From assembly GCA_017619755.1 (NCBI GenBank), contig JAFZRU010000057.1, positions 62,001-126,000 on the forward strand: a stretch of 64,000 bases of DNA, read 5' to 3'. The notes beneath the pieces were generated by a model. That model made no database searches and was not told the DNA's origin. It worked only from the letters and a program-made list of their open reading frames with translations. Positions 8,894 to 17,800 of the stretch are shown here, in pieces. Both the position numbers and the translations under genes were made by a program. The stretch comes from Prevotella sp. (GTDB taxonomy: Bacteria > Bacteroidota > Bacteroidia > Bacteroidales > Bacteroidaceae). Each line of letters starts with the position of its first letter. Positions within the stretch are counted from its first letter, which is position 1.

Positions 8894-10480
8894 ATGAAAA
8901 AGACCATGATATATTCCGCATTTGCACTCATTATGTCAGCCTCTTTGCTGACAGCATGCAGTGATGAAGACTTCAGCGCAGACGCTCCAAAGGACTGGGC
9001 AGGCACTGCCACATTCTTCACCCCCACCGACGAGGCTGGTTTTCAAACCTATTACAATCCTGCCATCGGACGCTGTGGCGACCCCATGCCGTTCTATGAT
9101 CAAAAAGCTGGTGAGTTCAAAGTGCTTTACTTGCAGGAGTATGAAAACAACGCCACCTACAACTACCATCCTATTTGGGGCGTTTCAACCAAGGATGGTG
9201 CCAACTACGAGTCGCTGGGCGAAGTGCTCGCAACGGGTACCTCCTCTCTGGAGCAGGATGCCGCTCTTGGTACGGGATGCTGTGTTTATAATGAGAACGA
9301 TGGTCTCTATTACATCTATTATACGGGACACAACCCCAATTGTGCCAACGTCGAGGCTGTGATGAGAGCCACTTCTCCGGATTTCAAGAATTGGACAAAA
9401 GACAACCTCTGGATGATGAAAGGTGATGACTACGGCTATTCGACAGTGGATTTCCGCGACCCGCAGATTTTTGTGGCAGAGGATGGTCTTTGGCACATGG
9501 TGATTGCGTCGAATCTGAAGTTCGCCGAATTCAAATCGGTTGACTTGAGAACCTGGGAGCATGTCGGACAGTTCCCAATGATTTGGGACCGCATGTGTGA
9601 GTGTCCTGACATCTTCAAGATGGGCAATTATTGGTATATGGTTTATAGTGAGGGCTACAAGGCCAGTTGGAGTCGGAAGGTGAAGTATATGATGGCCACC
9701 ACTTTTGAAGGACTTAAAGCCTGTTTCTACGACCCTGGAGCCAATTGGCCGAAGGACGGTCATGAGGGTGTGCTCGACAGTCGTGCCTTCTATGCCGGAA
9801 AGACAGCCTCCAATGGAACAGATCGATATATTTGGGGTTGGTGCCCTTATCGCACAGGAGCTACCATCCATGACAAGAACATCAATGTAGGTGCGGGTGG
9901 CGAGCCCAACTGGTCTGGTGCACTCGTATGCCACAAGATTATTCAGCATAATGATGGTACGCTCACATTGGGAGAGGTGCCTGCCATGGCAAGCAAGTAT
10001 TCAAATAACGGGGATGCAAGTGTTGTCGCATCAAATGGCTACAATGGTGGAACGCTCTCGGGAAATGATGCCTATGTGCTTTACAACCGCTTGGGAGCAC
10101 ACAATCACCTCTCTCTTACGGTCAAAACCTCCAACAATTGGGACAGGTTCGGCATCTCATTGGTTCGTGGCACCGATTCCGACAGATACTACACCATGGT
10201 GGTCAATCCTGAGGGCGAGGATACCCGCAAGGTGAATTTCGAGCAAGAGGGCAGTGCCGGAAAGGGCTTCATTGAGGGCATTGATGGTTACAACTTCGCA
10301 CGTCCATTGGACAACACCTACAAGATTGACATCTACACCGACAATAGTGTGATGGTGATGTACATCAACGATGTCTGTGCCTATACCAATCGGATATATG
10401 GAATCCAGAAGAACTGCTGGAGCATCAACAACTATGGTGGCAATATCTCCATCAGCGATGTCAAAGTTAGCCAGTATTAG
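8894..10480 (+). CDS. Surface GH32 lipoprotein, probable endo-fructanase (BT1760-like)
   Basis: A 528-residue glycoside hydrolase family 32 enzyme. MKKTMIYSAFALIMSASLLTAC is a lipoprotein signal with the lipid cysteine at 22; SDEDFSAD after it is the acidic kind of sequence that sends lipoproteins to the surface in Bacteroidetes. The five-bladed-propeller catalytic residues can be placed: a nucleophile motif CGDPMPFYD (Asp63) in place of the usual WMNDPNG, FRDP (Asp189) as transition-state stabiliser, and ECPD (Glu236) as acid/base. The C-terminal half (350-528) is a beta-sandwich. The variant nucleophile motif and the DUF4975-like C-terminus resemble BT1760, an endo-levanase. It starts 5 nt after the previous gene. 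Levan rather than inulin as substrate is not decided by the sequence. Confidence 0.88.
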   Translation: MKKTMIYSAFALIMSASLLTACSDEDFSADAPKDWAGTATFFTPTDEAGFQTYYNPAIGRCGDPMPFYDQKAGEFKVLYLQEYENNATYNYHPIWGVSTKDGANYESLGEVLATGTSSLEQDAALGTGCCVYNENDGLYYIYYTGHNPNCANVEAVMRATSPDFKNWTKDNLWMMKGDDYGYSTVDFRDPQIFVAEDGLWHMVIASNLKFAEFKSVDLRTWEHVGQFPMIWDRMCECPDIFKMGNYWYMVYSEGYKASWSRKVKYMMATTFEGLKACFYDPGANWPKDGHEGVLDSRAFYAGKTASNGTDRYIWGWCPYRTGATIHDKNINVGAGGEPNWSGALVCHKIIQHNDGTLTLGEVPAMASKYSNNGDASVVASNGYNGGTLSGNDAYVLYNRLGAHNHLSLTVKTSNNWDRFGISLVRGTDSDRYYTMVVNPEGEDTRKVNFEQEGSAGKGFIEGIDGYNFARPLDNTYKIDIYTDNSVMVMYINDVCAYTNRIYGIQKNCWSINNYGGNISISDVKVSQY

Positions 10481-10549
10481 TGCTGCTAACTTGGTTGATT
10501 GTTAGGTTTTAGTAAGGTGAAAGATTGTTTCTCAGGATAACATTGATAT

Positions 10550-10597
10550 CAAAAATGTTGCGGTGAACGATAATTCTCAGCAATTGAAACATAAGTG
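10550..10597 (+). promoter_or_regulatory. Candidate regulator-binding motif upstream of the periplasmic GH32 gene
   Basis: CAAAAATGTT (10550-10559) and CAATTGAAACATAAGTG (10581-10597) resemble the pair before susC, with 21 nt between them here and 1 nt there. GGTGAACG also occurs in both regions, in a different order. Confidence 0.4.
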
Positions 10598-10621
10598 ACA
10601 ATGAGATTGCGTAAAATGGAT

Positions 10622-10629
10622 TATCTTTG
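10622..10629 (+). promoter_or_regulatory. Candidate -7 element of the periplasmic GH32 operon
   Basis: TATCTTTG is a perfect TAnnTTTG match 27 nt before the ATG at 10657. It implies that GH32, permease and fructokinase form a second transcription unit. Confidence 0.6.
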
Positions 10630-10656
10630 CAGCAGAAAAACTAAAAACAAGGAAAG

Positions 10657-12339
10657 ATGAAGAAACTACTGACACTGATGACAGCCATACTGATGGCGGT
10701 TACAATGAAAGCCCAAAGTCCGATGATTTTGGGTGAGAACCATGCCATGGTGAGACTGGAGCAAACCAGGACCTACCTGCTCCTGCCCGTGCAGGAGAAG
10801 GAAGAGAACGCAAACATCGCCGTGCTCGATGAGAGGAACGAGATGGTGAAACGGCTGAACGTAAGATTAGCGGTGGACAAGGTGGACTACTATGTGCCGT
10901 TGGAAATCAAGAACGCCCAACTGCTTGACATCACTTTCCACGGAGACCGACGTTCAACAGGTGCCGTGAAGGACTTCGTGTGTTGGCGGGAGATGAAGTA
11001 TTGCAACTCCTTCGACGTTTCCAATCGCGAAAAATTCCGCCCGCTCTATCACCATACGCCGCATTACGGATGGATGAACGACCCCAATGGGATGTTCTAT
11101 AAGGATGGCGTCTGGCATCTCTACTACCAATACAATCCTTACGGCTCACAGTGGGAGAACATGACTTGGGGGCACTCCACCAGCAAGGATCTCATCCACT
11201 GGGAGGCACAGCCAATGGCCATTGAGGCCGACTGGTTGGGAGCCATCTTCAGCGGTTCGTGTGTAACGAACGGCAACGACGTCGTTGCCTTCTATACCTC
11301 GGCAGGACAGCATCAGGTACAGTCGATGGCTGTGTCGAAAGATGGTGGACGGACGTTCGAGAAATACAGCGGTAATCCTGTGCTGACGAGCGACGTGCCT
11401 GACTTCCGCGATCCCAAGGCGTTCTGGAATGAGGAAGCCAAGGTGTGGAATCTAATTCTTGCAGCAGGACAGGAAATGCGCATCTATTCGTCCAAAGACT
11501 TGAAGGCGTGGAAATACGAGTCCTCTTTCGGCAAGGAATATGGCAACCACGGCGGCGTGTGGGAATGTCCCGACCTGTTTGAGATTAAAAATGAAAAATT
11601 AAACATGAAGAAATGGGTGCTGCTCTGCAACATCAACCCAGGCGGTCCTTTTGGCGGTTCTGCCACACAGTATTTCGTGGGCAATTTCGACGGGAAGAAG
11701 TTCACTTGCGAGTCGATGCCGAAAGTGACGAAATGGCTCGACTACGGCAAGGACCACTATGCCACGGTGTCGTTCTACAATGCACCCGACAACCGCCGTG
11801 TGGTGTTGGCGTGGATGAGCAACTGGCAGTATGCCAACCAAGTGCCTACGAAGCAGTTCCGCTCTGCCAACTCCATCCCCCGCGACCTCGGTCTTTTCAC
11901 CTATGGCGAGGAAACCTATGTGAGCGTGGTGCCTTCGAAAGAGATGCTGGCCGTGCGCGGACAGAAAGTCAAAAAACCGACGGAGGCTTGTGAGATAGTG
12001 GTGGATGTGAAAGGCTCGGCAGACATCACGTTGTCGAATACAAAAGGTGAACAAGTGACCATGCGTTACGATGCCCAAAAACAGACCTTCACGATGGATC
12101 GCAACCAAAGCGGCGACGTGAGTTTCAGCGAGGCGTTCCCCTGTGTGACCACAGCGCCCACATACGGCAACATCCGTCAACTGCGCATCTTCATCGACCG
12201 CTGTAGCATCGAGGCCTTCGACGTTGAGGGCAAGATGGCTATGACCAACCTGGTGTTCCCTTCGGAGCCTTATGACATGGTCAAGGTGAAAGGCGGCAAG
12301 GCGGTCATCTATGAGATGAAAAATGAAATAATTAGATGA
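10657..12339 (+). CDS. Periplasmic GH32 fructan hydrolase
   Basis: A 560-residue secreted GH32 enzyme. Residues 1-19 are a signal peptide (cleavage near MKAQ) with no lipobox, so the product is probably periplasmic. Residues 20-120 form an N-terminal beta domain of the DUF4980 type, followed by the propeller with all three catalytic motifs: WMNDPNG (Asp142), FRDP (Asp252) and ECPD (Glu303). A C-terminal beta-sandwich includes IDRCSIEAFDVEGKMAMTNLVFP. It should release fructose from imported oligosaccharides. The loop just after ECPDLF reads EIKNEKLNMKKW and is encoded by an ATTAAAAATGAAAAATTAA-like string, a sequence otherwise seen between genes here. The C-terminus (MKNEIIR) is also repeat-like. 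It corresponds to BT1759 by context. Confidence 0.93.
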   Translation: MKKLLTLMTAILMAVTMKAQSPMILGENHAMVRLEQTRTYLLLPVQEKEENANIAVLDERNEMVKRLNVRLAVDKVDYYVPLEIKNAQLLDITFHGDRRSTGAVKDFVCWREMKYCNSFDVSNREKFRPLYHHTPHYGWMNDPNGMFYKDGVWHLYYQYNPYGSQWENMTWGHSTSKDLIHWEAQPMAIEADWLGAIFSGSCVTNGNDVVAFYTSAGQHQVQSMAVSKDGGRTFEKYSGNPVLTSDVPDFRDPKAFWNEEAKVWNLILAAGQEMRIYSSKDLKAWKYESSFGKEYGNHGGVWECPDLFEIKNEKLNMKKWVLLCNINPGGPFGGSATQYFVGNFDGKKFTCESMPKVTKWLDYGKDHYATVSFYNAPDNRRVVLAWMSNWQYANQVPTKQFRSANSIPRDLGLFTYGEETYVSVVPSKEMLAVRGQKVKKPTEACEIVVDVKGSADITLSNTKGEQVTMRYDAQKQTFTMDRNQSGDVSFSEAFPCVTTAPTYGNIRQLRIFIDRCSIEAFDVEGKMAMTNLVFPSEPYDMVKVKGGKAVIYEMKNEIIR

Positions 12340-12352
12340 AAGATTTAGAATT
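12317..12352 (+). repeat. GATGAAAAATGAAA-type short repeat at a gene end
   Basis: An A-rich string of GATGAAA/AATGAAA/ATTAGATGAAAGATT units covers the end of the GH32 gene and the gap to the permease. The same motif recurs, in either orientation, at 19242-19281 and 35968-36018. Confidence 0.5.
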
Positions 12353-12367
12353 TTGAATAATACAAAT

Positions 12368-13528
12368 ATGGCTAATCAAAATAAATCCATTTATCTCATC
12401 CCCGTGATGCTCTGCTTCTTTTGCATGGGCTTCGTGGACTTGGTGGGCATCGCCTCCAACTATGTGAAGGAAGACCTGGGGCTCTCTGACTCCGTCGCCA
12501 ACATCTTCCCGTCGCTCGTCTTCTTCTGGTTCCTCATCTTCAGCGTACCCACCGGCATGCTGATGAACAAAATCGGGAGGAAGAAAACCGTGCTCCTCTC
12601 GCTGATCGTCACCGTCGTGTCGCTTTTCATACCTTTGCTTGGCAGTTCGTTTGCCGTCATGCTCGTCGCCTTCTCCCTCCTCGGAATAGGCAACGCACTC
12701 ATGCAGACCAGCATCAACCCACTCGCCATGCTCATCATCGGCGACAAGAACTTGGCTTCCACACTTACCTTCGGGCAGTTTGTCAAGGCCATCGCATCCT
12801 TCCTCGCACCCTACCTCGCCATGTGGGGGGCTACACACGTCATTCCTTCCTTTGGATACGACTGGCGCGTGCTTTTCCTCATCTATTTCGTCGTCGGCGT
12901 GCTTGCGTCCGCCCTCCTGTGGGTCACACCCATCCAAGAGGAGGTCAGCGGAGGGAAGTCTTCCTCTTTCATGGACTGTCTCAAACTCCTCGGAAAACCC
13001 ATCGTGTTGCTCTCGTTCTTCGGCATCATGTGCCATGTGGGCATTGACGTAGGCACCAACACCACCGCACCCAAACTCCTCATGGAAAGGGTGGGAATGA
13101 CGCTCAACGAGGCCGCTTTCGCCACCTCCCTCTATTTCATCTTCCGCACCATCGGCGCGCTCACTGGTTCCTTCTTCCTCAGGGTGATGAAAACGAGATA
13201 TTTCTTCATCTGCAGCGTCATCCTCATGGCCGTCAGCATGGTCCTCATGTTCAGCGGACAGTCGAAAGCCGTGCTTTACACCGCCATCGCACTCGTGGGC
13301 TACGGCAACTCCAACATCTTCTCCATGGCGTTCAGCGAGGCTCTGCTCTCCGTGCCTGAAAAGCAGAACGAGGTCTCAGGACTGATGATCATGGGGCTTT
13401 TCGGCGGCACGATCTTCCCACTCCTCATGGGCTTCGCCAGCGACGCCATGGGGCAGGCGGGCGCGGTGGCCGTCATGGCTGTCGGAGTAGCTTATCTCTT
13501 CACATACATTCCTCAAGTAAAACACTAA
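12368..13528 (+). CDS. MFS sugar permease, probable fructose transporter
   Basis: A 386-residue major facilitator protein with about 12 hydrophobic segments (IYLIPVMLCFFCMGFVDLVG, SLVFFWFLIFSVPTGML and others). The conserved loop 2-3 motif is present as NKIGRKKTVLLSL. The overall type is the FucP/GlcP-like sugar:cation symporter group. Start: the ATG at 12368 (MANQNKSIYLIP) is preferred to a TTG at 12353 in the repeat-rich gap. It lies between a GH32 gene and a fructokinase gene, the position of BT1758 in the levan locus, so fructose uptake across the inner membrane is the natural inference. The fructokinase start is 15 nt downstream. Confidence 0.85.
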   Translation: MANQNKSIYLIPVMLCFFCMGFVDLVGIASNYVKEDLGLSDSVANIFPSLVFFWFLIFSVPTGMLMNKIGRKKTVLLSLIVTVVSLFIPLLGSSFAVMLVAFSLLGIGNALMQTSINPLAMLIIGDKNLASTLTFGQFVKAIASFLAPYLAMWGATHVIPSFGYDWRVLFLIYFVVGVLASALLWVTPIQEEVSGGKSSSFMDCLKLLGKPIVLLSFFGIMCHVGIDVGTNTTAPKLLMERVGMTLNEAAFATSLYFIFRTIGALTGSFFLRVMKTRYFFICSVILMAVSMVLMFSGQSKAVLYTAIALVGYGNSNIFSMAFSEALLSVPEKQNEVSGLMIMGLFGGTIFPLLMGFASDAMGQAGAVAVMAVGVAYLFTYIPQVKH

Positions 13529-13543
13529 CCAACCCTAAGCAAT

Positions 13544-14437
13544 ATGAAAGATAAACGTTTTGTAGTAGGACTCGGAGAAGTCCTCTGGGACATGCTCCCC
13601 GAAGGAAAGAAACTCGGCGGCGCACCCGCCAACTTCGCCTATCACGCCGGGCAGTTCCTCGGCTCGGACAACACCATCGCCATCAGTGCCTTGGGCGAGG
13701 ACCAACTGGCGGAGGAGACCATCGAGGCCCTGAAAGAGCACGGCCTCAACGACCTCCTGCCGCGTGTGCCATACCCCACCGGCACCGTACAGGTGCAGCT
13801 CGACGACCAGGGCATTCCCACCTACGACATCAAGGAGAATGTGGCGTGGGACAACATCCCCTTCGATGGAGACATACAGGATATAGCACGCAACTGCCGT
13901 GCCGTTTGTTTCGGCTCCCTCGCACAGCGCAACGTCGTCTCAAGGGAGACCATTCACAAGTTCCTCGACGCGACACCCTACGACTGCGTCAAAATCTTCG
14001 ACATCAACCTGCGTCAGCAGTTCTACACCAAGGAAATCATACAGGAATCGCTACAGAGGTGCAACATCTTGAAAATCAATGACGAGGAACTGGTGCTTAT
14101 CGGGAGGATGTTCGGCTATCCGGGTCTTGACATGGAGAACAAGTGTTGGCTCATTCTCGGCAAGTACAACCTTGACATGCTCGTCCTCACATGCGGCACC
14201 AACGGCTCATACGTCTTCAAACCAGGGCAGGTGTCTTTCCAAGCGACGCCCAAAGTCACCGTAGCTGACACCGTGGGAGCAGGAGACTCCTTCACCGGCT
14301 CCTTCTGCGCGGCAGTGTTGGCTGGAAAGCCGCTCGTGGAGGCTCACAAGCTCGCCGTGGAGGTCTCCGCATACGTCTGCACGCAAAACGGTGCCATGCC
14401 GGAAATTCCACAGGAGTTGCTCGACAAGGCCAAGTAA
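13544..14437 (+). CDS. PfkB-family fructokinase
   Basis: A 297-residue ribokinase/PfkB-family sugar kinase. The N-terminal signature is FVVGLGEVLWDMLPEGKKLGGAPANFAYHAGQ, with the GG(A)PANFA substrate-lid motif typical of fructokinases. The C-terminal ATP-site signature DTVGAGDSFTGSF contains the catalytic Asp near residue 248. It phosphorylates fructose for glycolysis and is the cytoplasmic end of this locus (BT1757 position). It follows the permease directly and is followed by a strong terminator. Confidence 0.93.
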   Translation: MKDKRFVVGLGEVLWDMLPEGKKLGGAPANFAYHAGQFLGSDNTIAISALGEDQLAEETIEALKEHGLNDLLPRVPYPTGTVQVQLDDQGIPTYDIKENVAWDNIPFDGDIQDIARNCRAVCFGSLAQRNVVSRETIHKFLDATPYDCVKIFDINLRQQFYTKEIIQESLQRCNILKINDEELVLIGRMFGYPGLDMENKCWLILGKYNLDMLVLTCGTNGSYVFKPGQVSFQATPKVTVADTVGAGDSFTGSFCAAVLAGKPLVEAHKLAVEVSAYVCTQNGAMPEIPQELLDKAK

Positions 14438-14458
14438 GTCGAAGGCACTGTCGTCCAC

Positions 14459-14495
14459 AAGCCCGCCCGACCGCATCTAACGCTCGGGCGGGCTT
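14459..14495 (+). terminator. Terminator of the fructan operon
   Basis: AAGCCCGCCCGA and TCGGGCGGGCTT form a perfect 12-bp stem around a 13-nt loop, 22 nt after the fructokinase stop. The U-run is weak (GATAGTCTTT). Confidence 0.75.
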
Positions 14496-14501
14496 GATAG
14501 T

Positions 14502-14553
14502 CTTTAAAGACCTTAAAGTCCTTAAAGTCCTTAAACCCTTAAACCCCTTAAAC
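14502..14553. repeat. Tandem CCTTAAAGT/CCTTAAACC short repeat
   Basis: Five to six imperfect units of CCTTAAAGT or CCTTAAACC follow the terminator. They code for nothing evident. Between the fructokinase stop (14437) and the lyase gene (14818) there is otherwise only the terminator and a promoter. Confidence 0.6.
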
Positions 14554-14652
14554 TCTTCCAAATTCATTTGCCATTAGTCACCAAATAGTTGAATTCTATC
14601 ACTTTTATCTTCATTTTTTGCTAAAAATAATTGTGGCTTTCCAAAAAAAAAG

Positions 14653-14660
14653 TATCTTTG
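14653..14660 (+). promoter_or_regulatory. Candidate -7 element of the rhamnogalacturonan lyase gene
   Basis: TATCTTTG matches TAnnTTTG perfectly. It implies a leader of roughly 150 nt before the ATG at 14818, in which I see no known riboswitch. Confidence 0.55.
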
Positions 14661-14817
14661 CAACAGATAAAAACCATAACTACTGCATTTGGCAACATTC
14701 TTTGTTGTATGATTTTCAACCTGACTTTTGTTGTTCCTACTAACCATGGAGAGGCTATGACCCATGCAATCCAAGGGCTGACCCAAACCATCGAATAACC
14801 AAATATTAGATACCTAA

Positions 14818-17800
14818 ATGAAGAAAAAGACATTTTTTATGCTGCTCGTTGCAGTATGCTGTGTGCTTCCTATGAAGGCGCAGCGCAAGACCGACGTGCT
14901 CGGACGTGGCCTCGTGGCAGTTCCCACCGGCTCCACATCCGGCTCTACCACCAACTTTGTCAGTTGGAGGCGTACCGCTGAAGAGTACTACAACACCACC
15001 TACAATCTCTACCGTGACGGCACACGCATCGCCACAGGCCTTACCAAGACCAGTTACGATGACTCAAGGTGCACCACCTCATCCTCCTACCAAGTGGCAG
15101 CCGTCGTCAACGGGGTGGAGCAGGCCAAGTGCAATGCCGTTAAACCATGGACGCAGTATGTGTACAAACAGGGAGTCCGCTGCCCCACAGGCTACATCAA
15201 CATCCCGCTTGCAAAAGTCTATGACCGCAATAATAATGATGTCACATCTCACTACGAACCCAACGATGCCGAGATGGCCGACCTCGATGGTGATGGTGAA
15301 CTTGAAATCATCATCAAGCGTCTCAATGTAATCGATGCAGGAGCCACTGATGCCAACGGAAACAGCAAGGATATCTACGCCACCAACTCCAAGGAGTTTG
15401 TCGTCCTCGATGCTTACGATGTCGATTGGCAGACAGGGGCGGCAACCTTGCTTTGGCGCATCGACTGCGGCCCCAACATGGTGAGCCTCAATTCCACTGA
15501 AATCAACATCATCGCATACGATTGGGACGGAGATGGAAAGGCGGAGGTCGTCCTGCGCGGAGCTGATGATATGATAGTGTATGGTTCCAACGGCCAAACT
15601 AAATTATACACCATTGGAGTGGCCGGGGCCAACTACCGAGGCAGCATGAAAAGTCATTCTAATGCACAATATGCCTGGACAAAGGACGGACCGGAATACC
15701 TTGTTTATATGAACGGTCTAACAGGTGCACTCTACCAGCAGACGGAATACCCCTTGAAACGATTTGAAAGCGGTGAAACCAACCTTGAGGCAGCATGGGG
15801 TGATGATTATGGGCATCGCTCCACCAAGCATTTTTTTGGAGCACCCGTGCTTGATGGACGTAACGCCTCCCTCTTCCTCGCCCGAGGCATCTACACCAGG
15901 CACAAGATGATGGCCATGGACCTCAACAAAAAGACGCACGAGTGGAGTACACGATGGACATGGAACAACAACAACAGTAGTAGCAACTGGTACGGCCAGG
16001 GCAACCACAACTACATCGTGGCTGATGTGGACTGGGATGGACGAGACGAAATCATCTATGGCTCCATGGTCATCGACGACAACGGAAAGGGACTTTCTAC
16101 CACTGGCTTGGGGCACGGCGACGCCATGCATTGCTCTGATTTCGACCCATACCGACGCGGACAGGAGGTCTTTGCATGCAACGAGGGAAGACCCAATATG
16201 AATTATCGCGATGCAACCACCAGCAAAATCTACTACCGTTCTGTGGGAAGCTCCGATGACGGACGCGCCCTCATGGCCAACCTCACCAACAACTATCCGG
16301 GATGCATCGGGCGTTCTGTCAACACCGACCTCATCTCGTCCGTCATTGACGATGTGGCGTTCGCCTCACCTGGGAGTGGATCGGACAATAGTGGTCAGCC
16401 ACTTTACTGGTCACACCTTAATTTCCGCATTTACTGGGACGGAGACCTCTGCTCCGAAATCCTCGACAGCCCCGGTACGGCCAGGGAGGCCGCCATCTAT
16501 GACGTTGCCGACGGGCGTCTCTTCACCTCTGATGGCTGCAATATGAACAATGATTCGAAGAACAACCCCTGTTTTCAGGGTGACATCATTGGCGACTGGA
16601 GGGAGGAAATTGTGGTGCGATGCGGCACCAACCTGCGCGTCTATACCAGTGGTATGAGTACCAGTTACAACATTCCCACTCTTTGGCACGACCACCAGTA
16701 CCGCCAGGCCATGGTGTGGCAGATGATGGCTTACAACCAGCCGCCACACACCAGTTTCTTCCTTGGCGAGATGGAAGGATATACCGTGGCACCACCGCCT
16801 TTCTCCATGACCGATCGAACTGAAATCACCAACGGAGGAACCATCGGCACCGACAACAACGGCAAGCACGTCATCCTCTGCACCACCGGTAACATGAGCG
16901 CCACCATCGCCAACGGTGCACAGCCCGCCGTCATCACCGTCAATGCACCTACCTGGGTGCAGGGCAACAACGGGGGGGCCATCACCACCACCACTTACAC
17001 ACACTCTCTCAACGGTTCGCCGCTCAGCGGAGCCACTCACCTCACCAAGCAGGGTGACGGCGTGCTCAACCTGGTGAACGCCATACACACCAACACCGGC
17101 AAAACCGAGGTGTGGGGTGGAACGCTCAATTTCGACGGCACGCTCTCGGCAAGCCCAGTGACGATGCACCGCCACACCACGCTCAACAGCGATGGCGGCA
17201 GCTTCCCCGCAGGCATCACCATGGAATATGGGGCAACGCTCAATGTGGGTGGTGCTACGAGCGGGAAAGTCAGCACCGTGGAGACCGGCACACTCTCCTT
17301 GGGATATGGCGCACGTGTGGTGATTGACTACAACGGCACCGACGACAACCAACACGACTGGCTCAACGCCACCACGCTTAATCTTGATGTCGCCAAGGCG
17401 GGTGTGGAGGTATGGCAGAATTACGGACCCCAATACATCGTTCCCGTCATCCAGTTGAGATTCAAAAACACACTGCCCAATGGTATCTATCCCATCGGAA
17501 ATGTGGGAAATGTCATAGGTGACATCTCGAAAGTAAAGATTGAAAGCACGGGCATCGCTGAGTCGTCAATAACACTCGTGCATCAGGACGGAAAGCTTTG
17601 CTTAGAAGTGGGAGGATTGCCCACGGCCAACGCACCCACTTTCGCTCTCTCTGGCATGAATGCTTGCGACCTCAGCAGCATCTATCCCAACCTTCCCGGA
17701 AGCAACAACAGCTACCTGCCTGTCGTCACCATTACCAAGACGAAAACAGGCGACTTCACACCGACTCTCAGTGCAACATTCACCGCACTCGACGGAACGG

